From: Saturnia japonica
Taxonomy: Eukaryota; Arthropoda; Insecta; Lepidoptera; Saturniidae
DNA: 64,000 nucleotides
Direction: 5' to 3'
Assembly (NCBI GenBank): GCA_033032175.1
Contig: CM065311.1
Coordinates: forward strand, 8,177,190-8,241,189
Shown here: in pieces, positions 39,901 to 51,189 of the stretch
Position numbering within the stretch: position 1 is the stretch's first letter
How the letters are laid out: each line of letters begins with the position of its first letter
Position numbers and translations under genes: made by a program
Notes under the pieces: generated by a model
What the model was told of the DNA's origin: nothing
The model's input: only the letters and a program-made list of their open reading frames with translations
Databases searched by the model: none

Positions 39901-42278
39901 ACCAGCCCGAGGTCCTAGCCTTGAAATAACGAGGTTTGTGCGGGTGTATATTGATAAAAATTCTTTTATTAATAACTGTGATTTTTTAAATTAAATACAA
40001 GAAAAATAATTATACCTATTACCTGAGTTAAAATTTTTCGTTTTTTTTTCTTAGAGGGTTAAAATGTTTCTGTTCTTACTAGTACTTACTGGTATTTTTT
40101 GTTTATTAGTCATTCATAGTATAAAGATTGTATGACCATAATTTAAATATTTTTTATATTCTGCTTTTATTAGCCTTTGCTCGTAACGGGTACAAATTAG
40201 AAAAGTTTCCCCTACATCAAAGCTTATGTACCTACATAAATCGTAAAAGTTCTTGTAATTAGAAAAGCAGGTATATTTAAATACAGAAAATACACAAATG
40301 TTTAATTTCTGTCATTAATTATAAAAAAAATTAAAAATATAGTGCAAAAAGTTAATTTTGCTTTCTTTAATTATATTTTCTCAACTAGCTTATTTTGATA
40401 CTCTAATACACACTGTATAGCAATCTACCTTAAATATATACATATAATTTGTACAATGCTAGTAGTTTATCCTACGTATTGCAGACCGATGACGGCGCAT
40501 ATAAATAAATAAATACCCACCGTAACAGATATATTAATTTAAAATATACTTACACATATGGTAATATTCTGTGTGTAACAGTGATAACATTTAAACTATC
40601 TATTAAAACCCCTCCTGCGATATAGTCATTTTGTGACGTCAGAATCATGGCCTGCAATATCAAAGATATTTTTATCATAAGTTAACATTTATGGGTGAAA
40701 ACGAAATAAGACAATATTATAATACTACATGGTGTATACTGCTGATACAGACTGGTATTACCTCTCTATAAATATCCTATTACTTGACAAAGGCTTGACA
40801 AAGTGATTACTAGCCCAAAAAATTGATCAAGGGAATATATATTATCATTACCTATATATTTTTGGTATTTTCTCACGATGTTTTACCTTCATTATCTATA
40901 AACAGTATTGCAAATTAATTAAATTACCAAACATAATATGAGAATTCCAAAAAAAAAATTTGGTCGCTGTAGTCAGACTTCTATGGTTTATTAATTTAAC
41001 ATTCCACTCATTTAACCATTTGATTTTCCGTCTAGAAAACAAATAATAAAAAAGGTTAATAAATATAAATCTGCGCTAGAATTTGTGAGAAATACAGTGT
41101 TCAAATTTTATGATTCTAGAAATACTGATATAAAATAATTTTAAAAGTGATCTTATAATATCAATAGCGATTTAATTTAATTTAAACTATTAAAGAAAAA
41201 ATCCAAGCATTTCGGTTAAAATAAAGTTTACGTTATTTACGTTATAGTCGCCTCTCATCCGAGTTTATAGAAAAATAATAAAAATAAAGAGTTTTATTCT
41301 ACACAATCATACCTGCCAAGGATACTCTCCAAAATTCGCTTGACCTGAAGAAGGAGTGACTACTGTTGTTGGAACTGTTTGAAGGGTACCACAAGCGATA
41401 GGCATTATGATAGGAGTTTGAGTAGAATTACTTGTACTACCACAACAGTACTCCTGCCCAGTAGGACATTGTGCTCCACCCTACAACAATATGATAGAGT
41501 TCAAAGCTGTTCCAATTATAGAATAAAATAATTTTATATCAGAAAAGTCTCTTACGGGTGTAGCAATTCTGATGTCGATCATACCGGCACCAGAATTTGT
41601 CGCATTGCGAATACAAGTCCCCGCAACTACACATCTACAACTTTGTCTCTTATGAATTTCGTGCTTATTATCTGTCTTCGGGTAAGCATCCAAAAAATCC
41701 TTTATACTTATAAACTTGACGTCTCTCTTCTGCTTTGGAAACCTAACCGCTGTACTGTATGACGGTATTTCATAGTCGTTATCCACCGGCTGTAATCGAA
41801 GTGCTGCTGACGGTCCAGGGGTAGTTCCCAGCCTCGGGTCAATAGGTAGCGGTCCTGTGATGTCATCAGGATTAATTATACATACAATGTCAGGATTGTT
41901 ACAAAATATAAGAGGTAAAAGCACACCACCTGTTGTTGATGTTGGCGCCGGTGTCATTACTGGTGGACCGGGCGTGGGTGAAACCGTAACTGGTGGTACA
42001 GTTGTCGGGCTTGGTGCTGGCATCATGGATGGCGGAACCATTGTGTTATTTCCGGGTGGTGGCATAGGAGAGGACGTCATAGTCCCTGGCGCAGGTGTTG
42101 GAGGCATTGTCATGTTTCCCGGTGCTGGTGGTCTGATGGTTGTAACTGTTGTCGTTGTAGTCGCCGCAGCTGTTGTCGGAACAAGTATTGGTGGTGGAAC
42201 ACCAGGCACTACGACTATCGGAGGAGACGGATTGGCGGGCAACAGCCCCAAACATGCAGTCAAAAGCCATAGACACAT
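36785..42278 (-). CDS. Clip-domain serine protease homologue (inactive), 6 exons
   Basis: Exons in coding order are 41556-42278, 41313-41480, 40554-40651, 38999-39259, 38024-38225 and 36785-36946; total 1614 bases, 537 residues. A signal peptide (MCLWLLTACLGLL) leads into a Pro/Thr-rich mucin-like stalk, then a clip-like six-Cys module (CRCVVAGTC ... CPTGQEYCC) and an S1 protease fold. His324 (VITVTHRI) and Asp378 (RYDITVV) are kept. The catalytic Ser is Gly487 (GDGGSGL, normally GDSGGP), and the Cys after the His is lost. This fits secreted CLIPA / prophenoloxidase-activating-factor-2-like homologues, which act as cofactors in melanisation or as non-catalytic clip proteins. The specific role is not shown. 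It ends 413 bases from the Oaz stop on the opposite strand. Confidence 0.92.
36947..38023 (-). other. Protease homologue intron 5
   Basis: It contains a family F repeat (37165-37400). The rest is AT-rich and non-coding, with a GC-moderate stretch around 37700-37860 of unknown nature. Confidence 0.5.
37165..37400 (-). repeat. Repeat family F, minus-strand copy
   Basis: It reads 'GCAAGCGTGCGGTCGGCCTG' and 'ATGGTAAGCGGTCAC' at its plus-strand start. This is the reverse complement of the closing module seen at 15040-15075. The inner part differs from the other copies, so this may be a related subfamily. Confidence 0.5.
38024..38225 (-). CDS. Protease homologue exon 5
   Basis: Begins after AATTTTCAG with CSVSGWGKDMFG, then QQIIKKVEVPIVDPTVCQ and SFVCAGGEANKDACT. 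This is the expected order for a clip-type S1 domain. The donor is ACG|GTACGT, phase 0. Confidence 0.92.
38404..38650 (+). repeat. SINE family A, 5'-shortened copy
   Basis: Starts inside the head at 'ATCGATGTGAGTTCGAATCC' (box B kept, box A lost). It continues through the CATGATGG block and 'CCGGCATCTGCACTTGAGAG' to 'CACATCGTCACTTACG'. It lies in intron 4 of the protease homologue. Confidence 0.75.
38999..39259 (-). CDS. Protease homologue exon 4
   Basis: I place the acceptor at ATAATATAG|CG (exon from 39259) because it restores phase and gives VVSGSAPNLKVRLGEWD. The stronger-looking TTTCAG eight bases downstream would put the exon out of frame. It carries the catalytic-type Asp (RYDITVVRL). 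The donor is CAGAG|GTAAAT. Confidence 0.82.
39374..40212. mobile_element. TA-flanked TIR element in protease-homologue intron 3
   Basis: Ends read GGGGAAACTT... and ...AAGTTTCCCC, with TA outside each end (39372-39373, 40213-40214). The interior has decayed coding-like text rich in Lys and Glu (EEHKVLKRK, RNQEKRAEQKKEL), which could be a transposase tail. It is probably an internally deleted Tc1/mariner/pogo-type element. The intron around it (39260-40553) is otherwise AT-rich. Confidence 0.6.
40554..40651 (-). CDS. Protease homologue exon 3
   Basis: Begins after GATATTGCAG with AMILTSQNDYIAGGVLID and carries the His box VITVTHRI. The donor is ATGT|GTAAGT with two bases left over. Confidence 0.88.
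41313..41480 (-). CDS. Protease homologue exon 2
   Basis: Begins after TTGTTGTAG with GGAQCPTGQEYCC, the end of the clip-like module. It runs through a linker with CGTLQ to GEYPWQ, the start of the protease-like domain. It is 56 codons; the donor is CAG|GTATGA, phase 0. Confidence 0.9.
41556..42278 (-). CDS. Protease homologue exon 1
   Basis: ATG at 42278 is followed by a hydrophobic signal peptide. The Pro/Thr/Met-rich stalk covers about residues 16-115. A linker with a KHEIHKR basic site then precedes the first clip cysteines (SCRCVVAGTC). The donor is CCC|GTAAGAG, phase 0 after 241 codons. Confidence 0.9.
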
Positions 42279-44774
42279 TGAAATAAATTATATTTTTATT
42301 CCTTTAGTCTGGTAAAAATATAAAAAGCGCTTGTATCGCGCGATGTTCCATGAGTTTGTAATCCGTGATGATTTTGTCGAGGTATTAAATATTTATGTGT
42401 TTAGCGATGTTATAGATGGTATTCCCTAACAACTATAGCCTTCATGGTGTAATGCGTAACATCAATAGCGAAAAACTGTTGTAATCAACAAAATGTGGAT
42501 TATTGCTAATCTGTCGTCAACGGATGCAGACCTATATAAATGTTGTAATTTATTTTGGTAGTTATTCAAAATAGTAAATTATGTCATTTGTATGTTTAAT
42601 GAATAATATATAGGAGACCGAGCTTTGCTCGGTGTCTTAAAAAATAATCTATACAAATAAACTTATAAAATAAAACATTGTCTAAATACAACATTTCATC
42701 CAAATCGTTGGAGTCGTTTCCGAGAAACCAATTACAAAAAAAATTGCTCACCTACAATAATATTATTAACTTAGATAAGTAGGTATGACATTAATACGCA
42801 TCTTTTAATTTTCCAGTATTTTGTAGAACTTGTAGGTAGGTATTAATCAACGCCCAGTGGCCGACATTCGACCACCTATTTTTTGATTAAAGATTATTTA
42901 TTATTTATTCTCTTATTTATGTTTGCAGTATGAACAAAAAAAAAAATTATATCACTTTCTCTCACTTTTCGCTGAGTGTCAATGTCAATGTTTTGGGGGC
43001 TCTAAGTTCAATGAACTGCTTAGTATTCGCAGTATTATTAAATTTTAGTTTTCTCTACTCCTCCAAATAGACTTTAATCATGCCGAATCTCACGCTCCTC
43101 CGTGCGCGCAATATGCCTAAAAAGGAGTATCTTTCGACAATCCCGAACAAAAAAGGACCGAGAACGATTCCTTTACCCATGACCCAATGGATATTGTACG
43201 ATTTTTTTTACACTTCCTTTTTAGTTTTATTTTGGGTAGTATGAAGAATTCTGAGATACTAATTTGAATATTATAATATTTTATGGCTATTTCTTGGTTT
43301 TTCATATTTTTGAAAATAGCGGTTATTATATTTATTTTGACGTCATCACCGGCATTTAACAAGAACTGTTAACGTTATCATCTGTCGATTATTAAATTAT
43401 TATACTCTGTGCTTGTGATCATACCGCAGTGTTTAAACCAACGTTGCTAGTTGGTTACATTTTCTGTAACTATCTGTTCTCTCGTGTCACAAATCCGTAA
43501 TTTTTGTAATCAACGCGATAATCGTAACTTCTGAGAATATTAAGATTATTATTACACTAAGTTTGATATTTTACCAAAAAATTGACTCAAGAACCTCCTT
43601 CAAATTTAAAATAAGGTATTTTCGCTCAATAAGGACCACTTCCTAATAAGGGCCACCACTAAACCACTAAACCTATTAAGCTAAAAAATGAACGTATAAG
43701 GCAACTCCTCGAAATGGTTTTTGATTTAACCCTGCTTAAAAAAATGAACAATCCCAATTGGTATGCCAAAACTCACTGCGCATTGCGCAAATCAGCTTGC
43801 TATTGAACAAATTTTAGTGAGTTACCCAAAGCATTAGGTATGTTAGGCTCTAGAGAAGCGATTTGAAGCTGCGAAATACTGAACAAATCTCTTGTATTTT
43901 ATAGACTCCTTTATTATGATAAAAAAGGAAAGATAGTGGATATTTGAAATAAGAGTTTCTTTAGAATTATTGCGATATCTAAATAATTCTGTGACTGATT
44001 TTGGGAACCGAGGTGATTTTTTTTACTTTTCATTGCCTTTGGATTTTGTGGAACAACCTTTCAATCACTGATCTTAGAAACGGTCTAGACCTCATAAAGA
44101 GTTTACAGTATGAATATAAAAATATACAGAGACATCTGTCTTCTCTGTACTGTAAATCTTAGTGAATTGATTCAACAATAACTTACTTAGTATACCAACG
44201 GAAGCAATAGATGGCGCTATAACCGCAATGTCGTTCATAATCCATATGTGTCGCTAGAGGTCGTTATCAGTCGTTAAGTCTACAAGAAGCCAGTTTTGCG
44301 CAAGCCCGAAGTACGTCAATACAAATAAGTAGTGTACACTGGAGAACGTAAACTATAAATATGTATAGCTTAGATTGATAGCGGCAGCCAGTAGTGCTCT
44401 CAGCTCTGCTCATTTTGCGCACATTGCTTGTGTAATTCGAGGGCGATTGTGAATGCAATTTACATTACTGTACTGTTGCCGCGAGTTTTGATAATGAACG
44501 TTTAGGCTAATTGTTTAGATAATAAGTTTTATTTGAATTCAGTGAGTTAACTATATGAGATAAGTAATTTAGTTGTGCCTAGTAGAATCGAGTAATCCAT
44601 ACATTTTAAAAATTAATGGCTTCAATCGCTGGTAGTGTCGTCACAGTACCGATAATTATAATGTGCGGTGTGTTAACTATGTTGTGTTTTTATTTTTACG
44701 GTTACCCTTGGCATCAAATGCAAATTGTAAAAAAAGTCTAGAATAAAAAACTAAATAAATTTACCTACCTATCT
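42279..44774. other. Shared 5' region between two divergent genes
   Basis: This 2.5 kb separates the protease homologue (minus) from the unrecognised gene (plus) and must hold both promoters. A minus-strand TATATAGG near 42535 could serve the protease homologue. Repeats: a short element at about 42612-42760 ('GAGACCGAGCTTTGCTCGG') and a block at 42950-43020 whose reverse complement recurs at 61140-61210. The region 43600-43900 has broken coding-like text of possible transposon origin. No complete gene is seen. Confidence 0.5.
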
Positions 44775-44804
44775 ATGAATGTTGTAAGGTGCCGGATTTT
44801 TAAA

Positions 44805-45434
44805 ATGCCTTCACACAGTCAGGAAATTAACGTGGATCTAAGTTCTGATGAAAATGGTGCCTTGAACAATGAAACTAAAGATAGTTCTAACGGTGAAGAT
44901 CTTTCAACTGATCAAGTCCCTTCAAATGTCTTGATCGGGCTTAATTCTGATCAGCGACTATCTTTTGCGCTCCGAGATTTTTTGGGATCGACGAATATGG
45001 CGGTCGGGAGCGGGGAACCATCGCCGTCGAATTTGGGAGAGACACTTTCCTATATCGACGAGCACGTAGACGATGAACCCTCCACACAGTCTGAAGACGA
45101 GCAAGTGCAGCGTCGAGATACTGAGGAAGTTCTGAACAACGCAGCATGCCGCCTTAGGCGATGGCGTGCCGCTTCCAGGAAACTCCGTAGACCAAGAATT
45201 ATAGACAATTTGTGTACGAATGAAGAAAAAGACGGTAATGCTGGTAAAACGTATAATGGTGGGCACACAGATTTGGCGGATCGACTACGCAGCTTAGCTG
45301 CAGCAGGCAGCATGTCCGCATCTGCAGGCGAACTTCTATCATTAGCTCCTCCACCACCCGCCGCAACTGCACCGTCTTCGCCCGGCTATCTGCTCTCACC
45401 ATCACTGGCAGAACAGAGTTCCGCTGAATATTTT
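44805..45434 (+). CDS. 5' coding exon of an unrecognised gene
   Basis: Starting at ATG 44805 (AAAATG, A at -3) it encodes 210 residues, MPSHSQEINVDLSSDENG to ...SSAEYF, up to a strong donor TTTT|GTAAGT in phase 0. An upstream in-frame ATG at 44775 would add ten residues but has a poorer context. The protein is acidic and Ser-rich at first. A basic patch follows (RLRRWRAASRKLRRPR) and then an Ala/Pro/Ser-rich part (LLSLAPPPPAATAPSSPGYL). It looks like a disordered N-terminus with a possible nuclear-localisation or binding patch. I do not recognise the family and no domain is visible. The composition is clearly coding compared with its flanks. Later exons must lie beyond the window or be too short to see. 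Confidence 0.75.
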
Positions 45435-46913
45435 GTAAGTTTCCCTTTGTATTTTTAAGCATATATAAGTATTATAGGCAATATGAAAGCATTGAACAAA
45501 TACGCTTATCGTAAATCAAGAGTGTTATGAACACGCCTACTTGATTACGCAGCAAACGCTGTATATTTACGTTTAAAAGACGCACAAACACGTCGAGTAA
45601 AACATTGAAGCAAGATTTATTTCTAAGAAACTTTATTTTGCTGTTAGATGCGCGCACTTTTAGAATTGCCACATAAAAGGTTTATTTAACTGTTAGAAAT
45701 ACATAAAATTACAAATGATTAATTATCATACTTAATTAAATTTTAAACATAAAATGTAATATAATGCAATATTGATAAACAATTACTTGCATTTTTACCA
45801 TCTAAGGATGTTGTATATCGTTCCAAAAATTTATTCTATGAAACCTCTGGTTCTGGGGGACCTCCGAATCTTCAGAAGATATCTTGAGATATTAGGAGGT
45901 CTCCCAGGACCAAAATTATAAGAGACAGTATGTAAGGGTAGCGAGGCTCAGTACGTAGGTATGTAACAAATTATGAGAATACAATTTTTACTAAAGATAG
46001 ATCGCTCCGGCCGCCTCATACAATAAAATAAGAGTATTTTATGGTCCACCTGGCAACAGTGAACAGTGTTGGTACTGTTGGGTTGGGAGGCCCCCCATTT
46101 AGTTTCGCTACACCATGTTCCGAGCCTGGAATGAGCTTAGTCCGCCGCTGGTCTACCGTCTTTAAACGGCTCCGCCGCATCTGTCTGTCTGTCTGTCTGA
46201 ACGCAGTAAACTTAACTACCGAATGGACTTTCATACGGTTCATCAATGGACGAAGTGATTCATGTGGAAGGTTTATATGTATAATTCATTAAAGTTTTGT
46301 GTAAATTGGCTGAAATATGACGATGATTGTTGAAGCTGAACATCATACCGACTGGAAGCTTTACTGCCGTACGCCGCATAATCCAATAGAGTTAAATGTA
46401 TTACTAGCTAGGTGAGACGCGACGCCGAGGCGGGTTACTAGTTTAATATAAACCTTATACCCGCCGGTAATCTAAAACAGGTAGGTAATTATTAATTAAC
46501 TAGAAAACTGCGTGAAACAAACAAAAGAAAATATTTTTTAGTCATGAGCAGATAAATGGTTTGCTTACGATTTAATTTCAACAGAGATTTCTTTATTTAA
46601 AAATGTAAAGTCAATTTTGAAAATGATTAGACAAATCTGCGAATGTTTACCGTCAAAAATACTATAATTAAGAAAGTTTTCATGTTACTTGAATCTGATT
46701 ACAGTAGCTTGTAATTATAAACAATATACGTACGAAAAAAAGCAGTCTATTTTCAAAATTGCATTTTAATAAAACAAACAAACATAAACTTTCTCCTTGA
46801 GCCAAGTGTGATAATAAAGACGAGAGTGTAACGAGATGTGGAATACGATTATGTGTTCTATGCTCTGTGTTTATCTGACTATATGTACATACATAGTTTA
46901 GAGTGGTTTGCTG
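45435..46913 (+). other. Start of intron after the unrecognised exon
   Basis: AT-rich. It holds a hairpin at 45848-45912 and a repeat-like block at about 46020-46290 with a CTGT microsatellite and frames open in both directions. A weak GC-richer spot lies near 46400. No exon is recognised. Confidence 0.45.
45848..45912. repeat. Imperfect hairpin, about 65 bases
   Basis: The arm TGGTTCTGGGGGACCTCC pairs with GGAGGTCTCCCAGGACCA (16 of 18 positions), with partial pairing inside. It could be a small fold-back repeat or a transcribed hairpin; nothing further identifies it. Confidence 0.6.
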
Positions 46914-47499
46914 TAAAGCTAGCCGCACACACGAAGTATTATTGGCAATAATTTCTATATTCACATTATTATTGTATGTTTGCGAGCAGTATTGTTGATA
47001 TTGACAATATTATTGCAAATTTCTAGGAATTCTGATGTCGCGGTCGTTCCTACAATATATAGGGGAAGGCAGTGGGTATTGACAATAATATTGACATGTA
47101 CTGGTGCGTAACAATATGTTAGATGTTAGATGGACGCGCGGTTACGACTCAAAAATGGAAGATGAAAACAAAATCTACATGGAAAATTGTGTTGAAAACT
47201 ATATTCTACAGAATTTATTAAATCTTAGGAAACATATTCAGAATTATGGTTTACGTCCATCGACGCATGTCGCGATAAAGTAAAGAAAAATTGTGCACTG
47301 AATAAGTTGCTCGATATTTAATTAAAAAAATTAAACCGAATAGCACGAGAAAAAAATGTTATAAAGAAATAGTAAAATTTACCACCAACAAATTTTCGAA
47401 AATAATTATAGAATGTTATAAATTAAAATCGTCTTCTGTAAGTTTTAATTCATTTATTAGAGTATAATGATCGAACTCAGTTTTTTTCCTCATCCAATC

Positions 47500-48950
47500 T
47501 TTAATATAAGTTATGATTATAACATTATTTTGCTATATAATACCTCTTATGGTTTACTCAGCATAAGCCATTTAAGCGCCCGATTTGATTCACCATTACC
47601 AGGTTTTTTATTTGTGCGGAACCCTAATTCTTTTTCTAAAATAAAAGTAGCTTTTCTTTTTATTTAATTTTACTACACTGTTAGCCTTAGGGGCCCTATC
47701 CTAAAACAGAGCTGCTGCGGCTTTTACAGCTTCACCGGACTTGGGAGCGAGCGCTTAGGGCACTCAGCCGCGAAAGTTTATGACGACCCGCACGAGGGTG
47801 CCAGAGTGGCCGAACCACGGCTCGGGCGGTCGTCGCGAATGCGAAAAGGTCGCGATCTAGCTAATTCCCTAATCCTACGAGAATTCGAACTAACTAACAT
47901 ATACTCATATGCACGTTCCCCTCCTCCTGGGAGGAAGGAGTGGACCATGCGTATGTGTATTTAATAATCGGAATGGTTTTTCTACACTAACTAGCGCATT
48001 AGTCTAACTAGCGCAAAAAAAGAAAAAAAAGGTCCCTTACAGAACCTATGTACTTGTGTGGTGTGCACGTGTGTGTGTTTATACGTGTGTAATGTTGTAT
48101 GTGGGTAGCTAAGTGTTGCACGTATAGTGTCACTTTGTATCGCGCGGGCGGCTGCCTGACCCAAGTGCTTCACACCGAGGAACGGACCTAGGCTTGGGTT
48201 GCCGCTAGAGAGGGTGGACGTGACGGGTATGCGGGAGCGAAGATAACCGCCCGTCCTCTGCGGAGAGAACGGTGGTTACGCGGGCGTGGGCGGTGGCACG
48301 CTCTGTTTGGAGAGACGGTGGCGTAGAACGCGTTAGCTGTTTCGATTTGGTCGAGCGGGTCAGTGAATATATTACGCGGCCGGCGTTTACTCCGGCAGGC
48401 GTTGGGATCGGGAACATACGAAGCTGCCGCTTTTATTAAGGGATTCGCGTGATTCGACGCGGTGTCGAAATAAGAGCGAGAAAGGTGTTAGGCATAGGCA
48501 TGTATCGAAGGAAGGTCCATATCTCTATGGAGATCCTCCATACGAACATACCAAGGGGCGCCGGTAAGGCGGTGAAGAAACCTATTCTGGATGGCTTGTA
48601 AGCGTTTCCAATTATATCTTGACATATGTGCGAACACAACGCAGCTATATGTCATAATCGGTCGGATACACATCTTGTAGAGCGTAAGCTTGTGTCTCGT
48701 AGACAGTTTGCTTGCAGCACATAACAGAGGATGCAATCGGGCGAGAATAAAAGTAGCCTAAGTTACTCCCTATATTATTAGCTATCTATCAGTGAAAGTC
48801 CCGTGAAAATCGGTTCAACCGCTTCGGTGATTACCCGGAATAAACAGACAGACAGACAAAAATTTTAAAATATATACTTTAATATGCATTTAGTAAAAAA
48901 CTGTTATTTTGACATTACAAACAGACACTTTAATTTAATTAATTGTATAG
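47500..48950 (+). repeat. Interspersed repeat family D, copy 5, split by a LINE
   Basis: The left part 47500-47651 has 'TGGTTTACTCAGCATAAGCC' up to AATAAAAGTAGC. The right part 48746-48950 resumes with the same twelve bases and runs through 'GTGAAAGTCCCGTGAAAATC', GACA repeats and 'TTAATTGTATAG'. The family head is missing. Confidence 0.85.
47652..48745 (-). mobile_element. 5'-truncated Jockey-like LINE
   Basis: A 12 bp target duplication AATAAAAGTAGC flanks it (47640-47651 and 48746-48757). The minus-strand frame reads KLTLYKMCIRPIMTYSCVVF, then RLQAIQNRFLHRLTGAPWY. This is the post-RT C-terminal region of Jockey-clade ORF2. Later pieces (ANPLIKAAASYVPDP, IFTDPLDQIETANAF) lie in shifted frames. 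A long 3' UTR ends in an A/T-rich tail next to 47652. The RT core and everything upstream are absent. Confidence 0.85.
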
Positions 48951-49207
48951 ATGTTAGTACAGTTATCAACGCAACTACTTTTCTTTTTTTTCCATGTTTA
49001 ACACTTGTACACGGCTCAAACTACAACACGTTACTGAGTCACTTTGCATCACGAAAAATTGACAAAAATATTGCGTAGTATGCGTAGCGATATTATTGCA
49101 ACGTAGCATTCCAAATAAATATTGTGTGTGTGTATGCGGGTAGCTTTAAGTTGTATACGTACGTTGAGATTTGTGTTCATAGTCCAAACAATTATCAATA
49201 AAAACAT

Positions 49208-49705
49208 ATATACAATTAATAAAATTGAAGGGTCTCAGTTTGTTATGTCAATACAGTATTTATAACAAAACACCAATTTAAGAAAATCTGTCTGTCTGTT
49301 TGTTCCGGGTAATCTCTGAAACGGTTGAACCAATTTTGACGGGACTTTCACTGACGGATAGCTGATGTTATAGGGACTAACTTAGGTTACTTTTAGTTTA
49401 GAAAAATAATTAGGGTGCCGCGCAAATAAAAACAACTGGTCATGGTGAATTACCAATTCCGGCGCTTAAATGGCTTACGCTGACTAAACCATAAGAGATA
49501 TATTAAATTAATGTAGTACATTATTGTAGACATTAAAAAGATCTACAAAAAACTCATCAAGAGCATATATATAATCTTCTAAGGATCACCCACAATAAGC
49601 ATTTTATCTTTAAAATATCCGGGAGCGGGGAAGTACGATTCGCATGTGTGCCTAATCGACGGCATTCTGTAGTCTACGCGAGTGCATCCGCGGCCCCAGT
49701 TAGTT
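49208..49705 (-). repeat. Interspersed repeat family D, minus-strand copy 6
   Basis: Runs in reverse from 'TACAATTAATAAAATTGAAG' through the TGTC microsatellite, 'GACGGGACTTTCACTG' and 'GGCTTACGCTGACTAAACC' to 'CGCGAGTGCATCCGCGGC'. Confidence 0.8.
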
Positions 49706-51189
49706 GATTAATAAAAGTACCTACATAAAATCAGGCAAATAATTCTAAAGGGCTGTTATTGGAAAGTTTGAATATTTAATTATAAACCATCTTTAGTCCA
49801 GGGCGCGACGCGGCGCGGTGTCAGTGGGCGTGTAACTTGGTTGAATATACTGTGTATTCGCGTCTCCGCAGAACCTACATACGAATCCTACCAAAGTATA
49901 AATATAATAATAAGCACTGGAATACATCTCGTCGTGATTCAAACATAAACCTCTATACATAATAAAACAAAACATATTCTTTAAAATGTTAAATGCTACC
50001 ACGGACGAGTAAAATATCTCCAATAGATTTCTTTGTACAGCCAGTCACGTAAAACATGAAATTAAGATATTATTTCAAATATTATCTTATTTTGTGTAGG
50101 GTGGGAAATAGAAATAGTGGATGCAAAAATGGTGGTAAAGCGTTTTCTAGTGTCTACCTGATTAATTACCATCGTTAAGTTATTTGAGGTCAAGGGCCTA
50201 TCGATAGTATCGATGTGTGCCGTTGCACATTACATTAAATTCTAATAATTTGGTTTCATATTTATATTATTTATAAAGTGGAGCTTATAACTTCTAATGC
50301 TCATCATACATGCATGCAAACAGATGTTATATATTTATAAAGTTATCGTCTTTTGTTCTGTACGGTGCTTACGTAGTTAGTGTATTCGATGTTGAATGGC
50401 GGACGTTTGTAAAACGTATCATTTTTGGAGAAAGTAGTTTTAGTCAATCTTAACACTTGATTTTTAAATGTTTCTTCGACCTTATAATATTATTCTTGAA
50501 ATTCTTCAATTGTATGATAAAATAGGCTTTGTTTAATGAGCATTATGAAGGTGTAATAAATATTCAAGAATTATTCTGCATTGCTTTAGATCAACAGCTT
50601 TAGTAAAGTTTTTGAAAATAATCAAAGTCAGCTTGACGAATATTAAAAAAATTGGATTATCAGCATAATCCCTCCAATTAGTTAATTAGTGGCTATTGGA
50701 GTGGCTACATCATTTCTTAATAACAACAATTTTCACGTTTAGTTCATGAATTAAATTTTTATGATAAAAAAAAAACTGCGTCAAAATTAAGAGAAAGGTA
50801 CTTTATTCAATTTAGGCCCTAAGAAGGCACTTATGAACGTTTAAAAACACTACTACCCGTTCGGAAAAGATCTCAGTTATCGAGAAGAGTCGGCAAGAAA
50901 CTCGATCGAGCTTAATAACTTTTTTCCAGCTGTACAAATAATATTTACAGTTATTAATCATATTAATAATTTAGTGGAAGCATAAAGAAGGAGTCATTTT
51001 CAGACATCACTATCATTCATATAATGATTCTCCATATAATAATAGTCTTTAGAAAGCAAACCTGCTTAGCACTAGTGATATTTTCTCTAAAATAATTAAA
51101 GTTATGATATAAACAATAGTAATGTACAAATCATTAACTTAATACTGTTTTTACGGTACAACGTTCAATATTGGTAATACTATATTATA
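49706..51189. other. AT-rich non-coding stretch
   Basis: No gene or RNA is seen. A short block at about 50115-50175 ('AAAATGGTGGTAAAGCGTTT') resembles the middle of SINE family A and may be a fragment. Confidence 0.4.

Larger units (their letters stand above)
46914..49148. mobile_element. Outer TIR element holding two nested insertions
   Basis: The left end TAAAGCTAGCCGCACACAC and the right end (reverse complement TAAAGCTACCCGCATACAC) match at 17 of 19 positions. TA at each border may be the target duplication. The interior has no intact gene; a short frame near 47155 reads MEDENKIYMENCVENYIL. A family D repeat fills 47500-48950 and is itself split by a LINE, so about 790 bases of the original element remain. 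Confidence 0.6.

Noticed and set aside
41857..42315. Long plus-strand open frame opposite protease-homologue exon 1
   Set aside because: It is Gly/Val/Thr-rich because it mirrors the Pro/Thr-rich stalk on the minus strand; splice phases and cysteine pattern support the minus strand.
46041..46292. 83-codon frame after the unrecognised exon as its next exon
   Set aside because: It contains a CTGT microsatellite, opens in both directions and has no acceptor in phase; it looks like repeat sequence.
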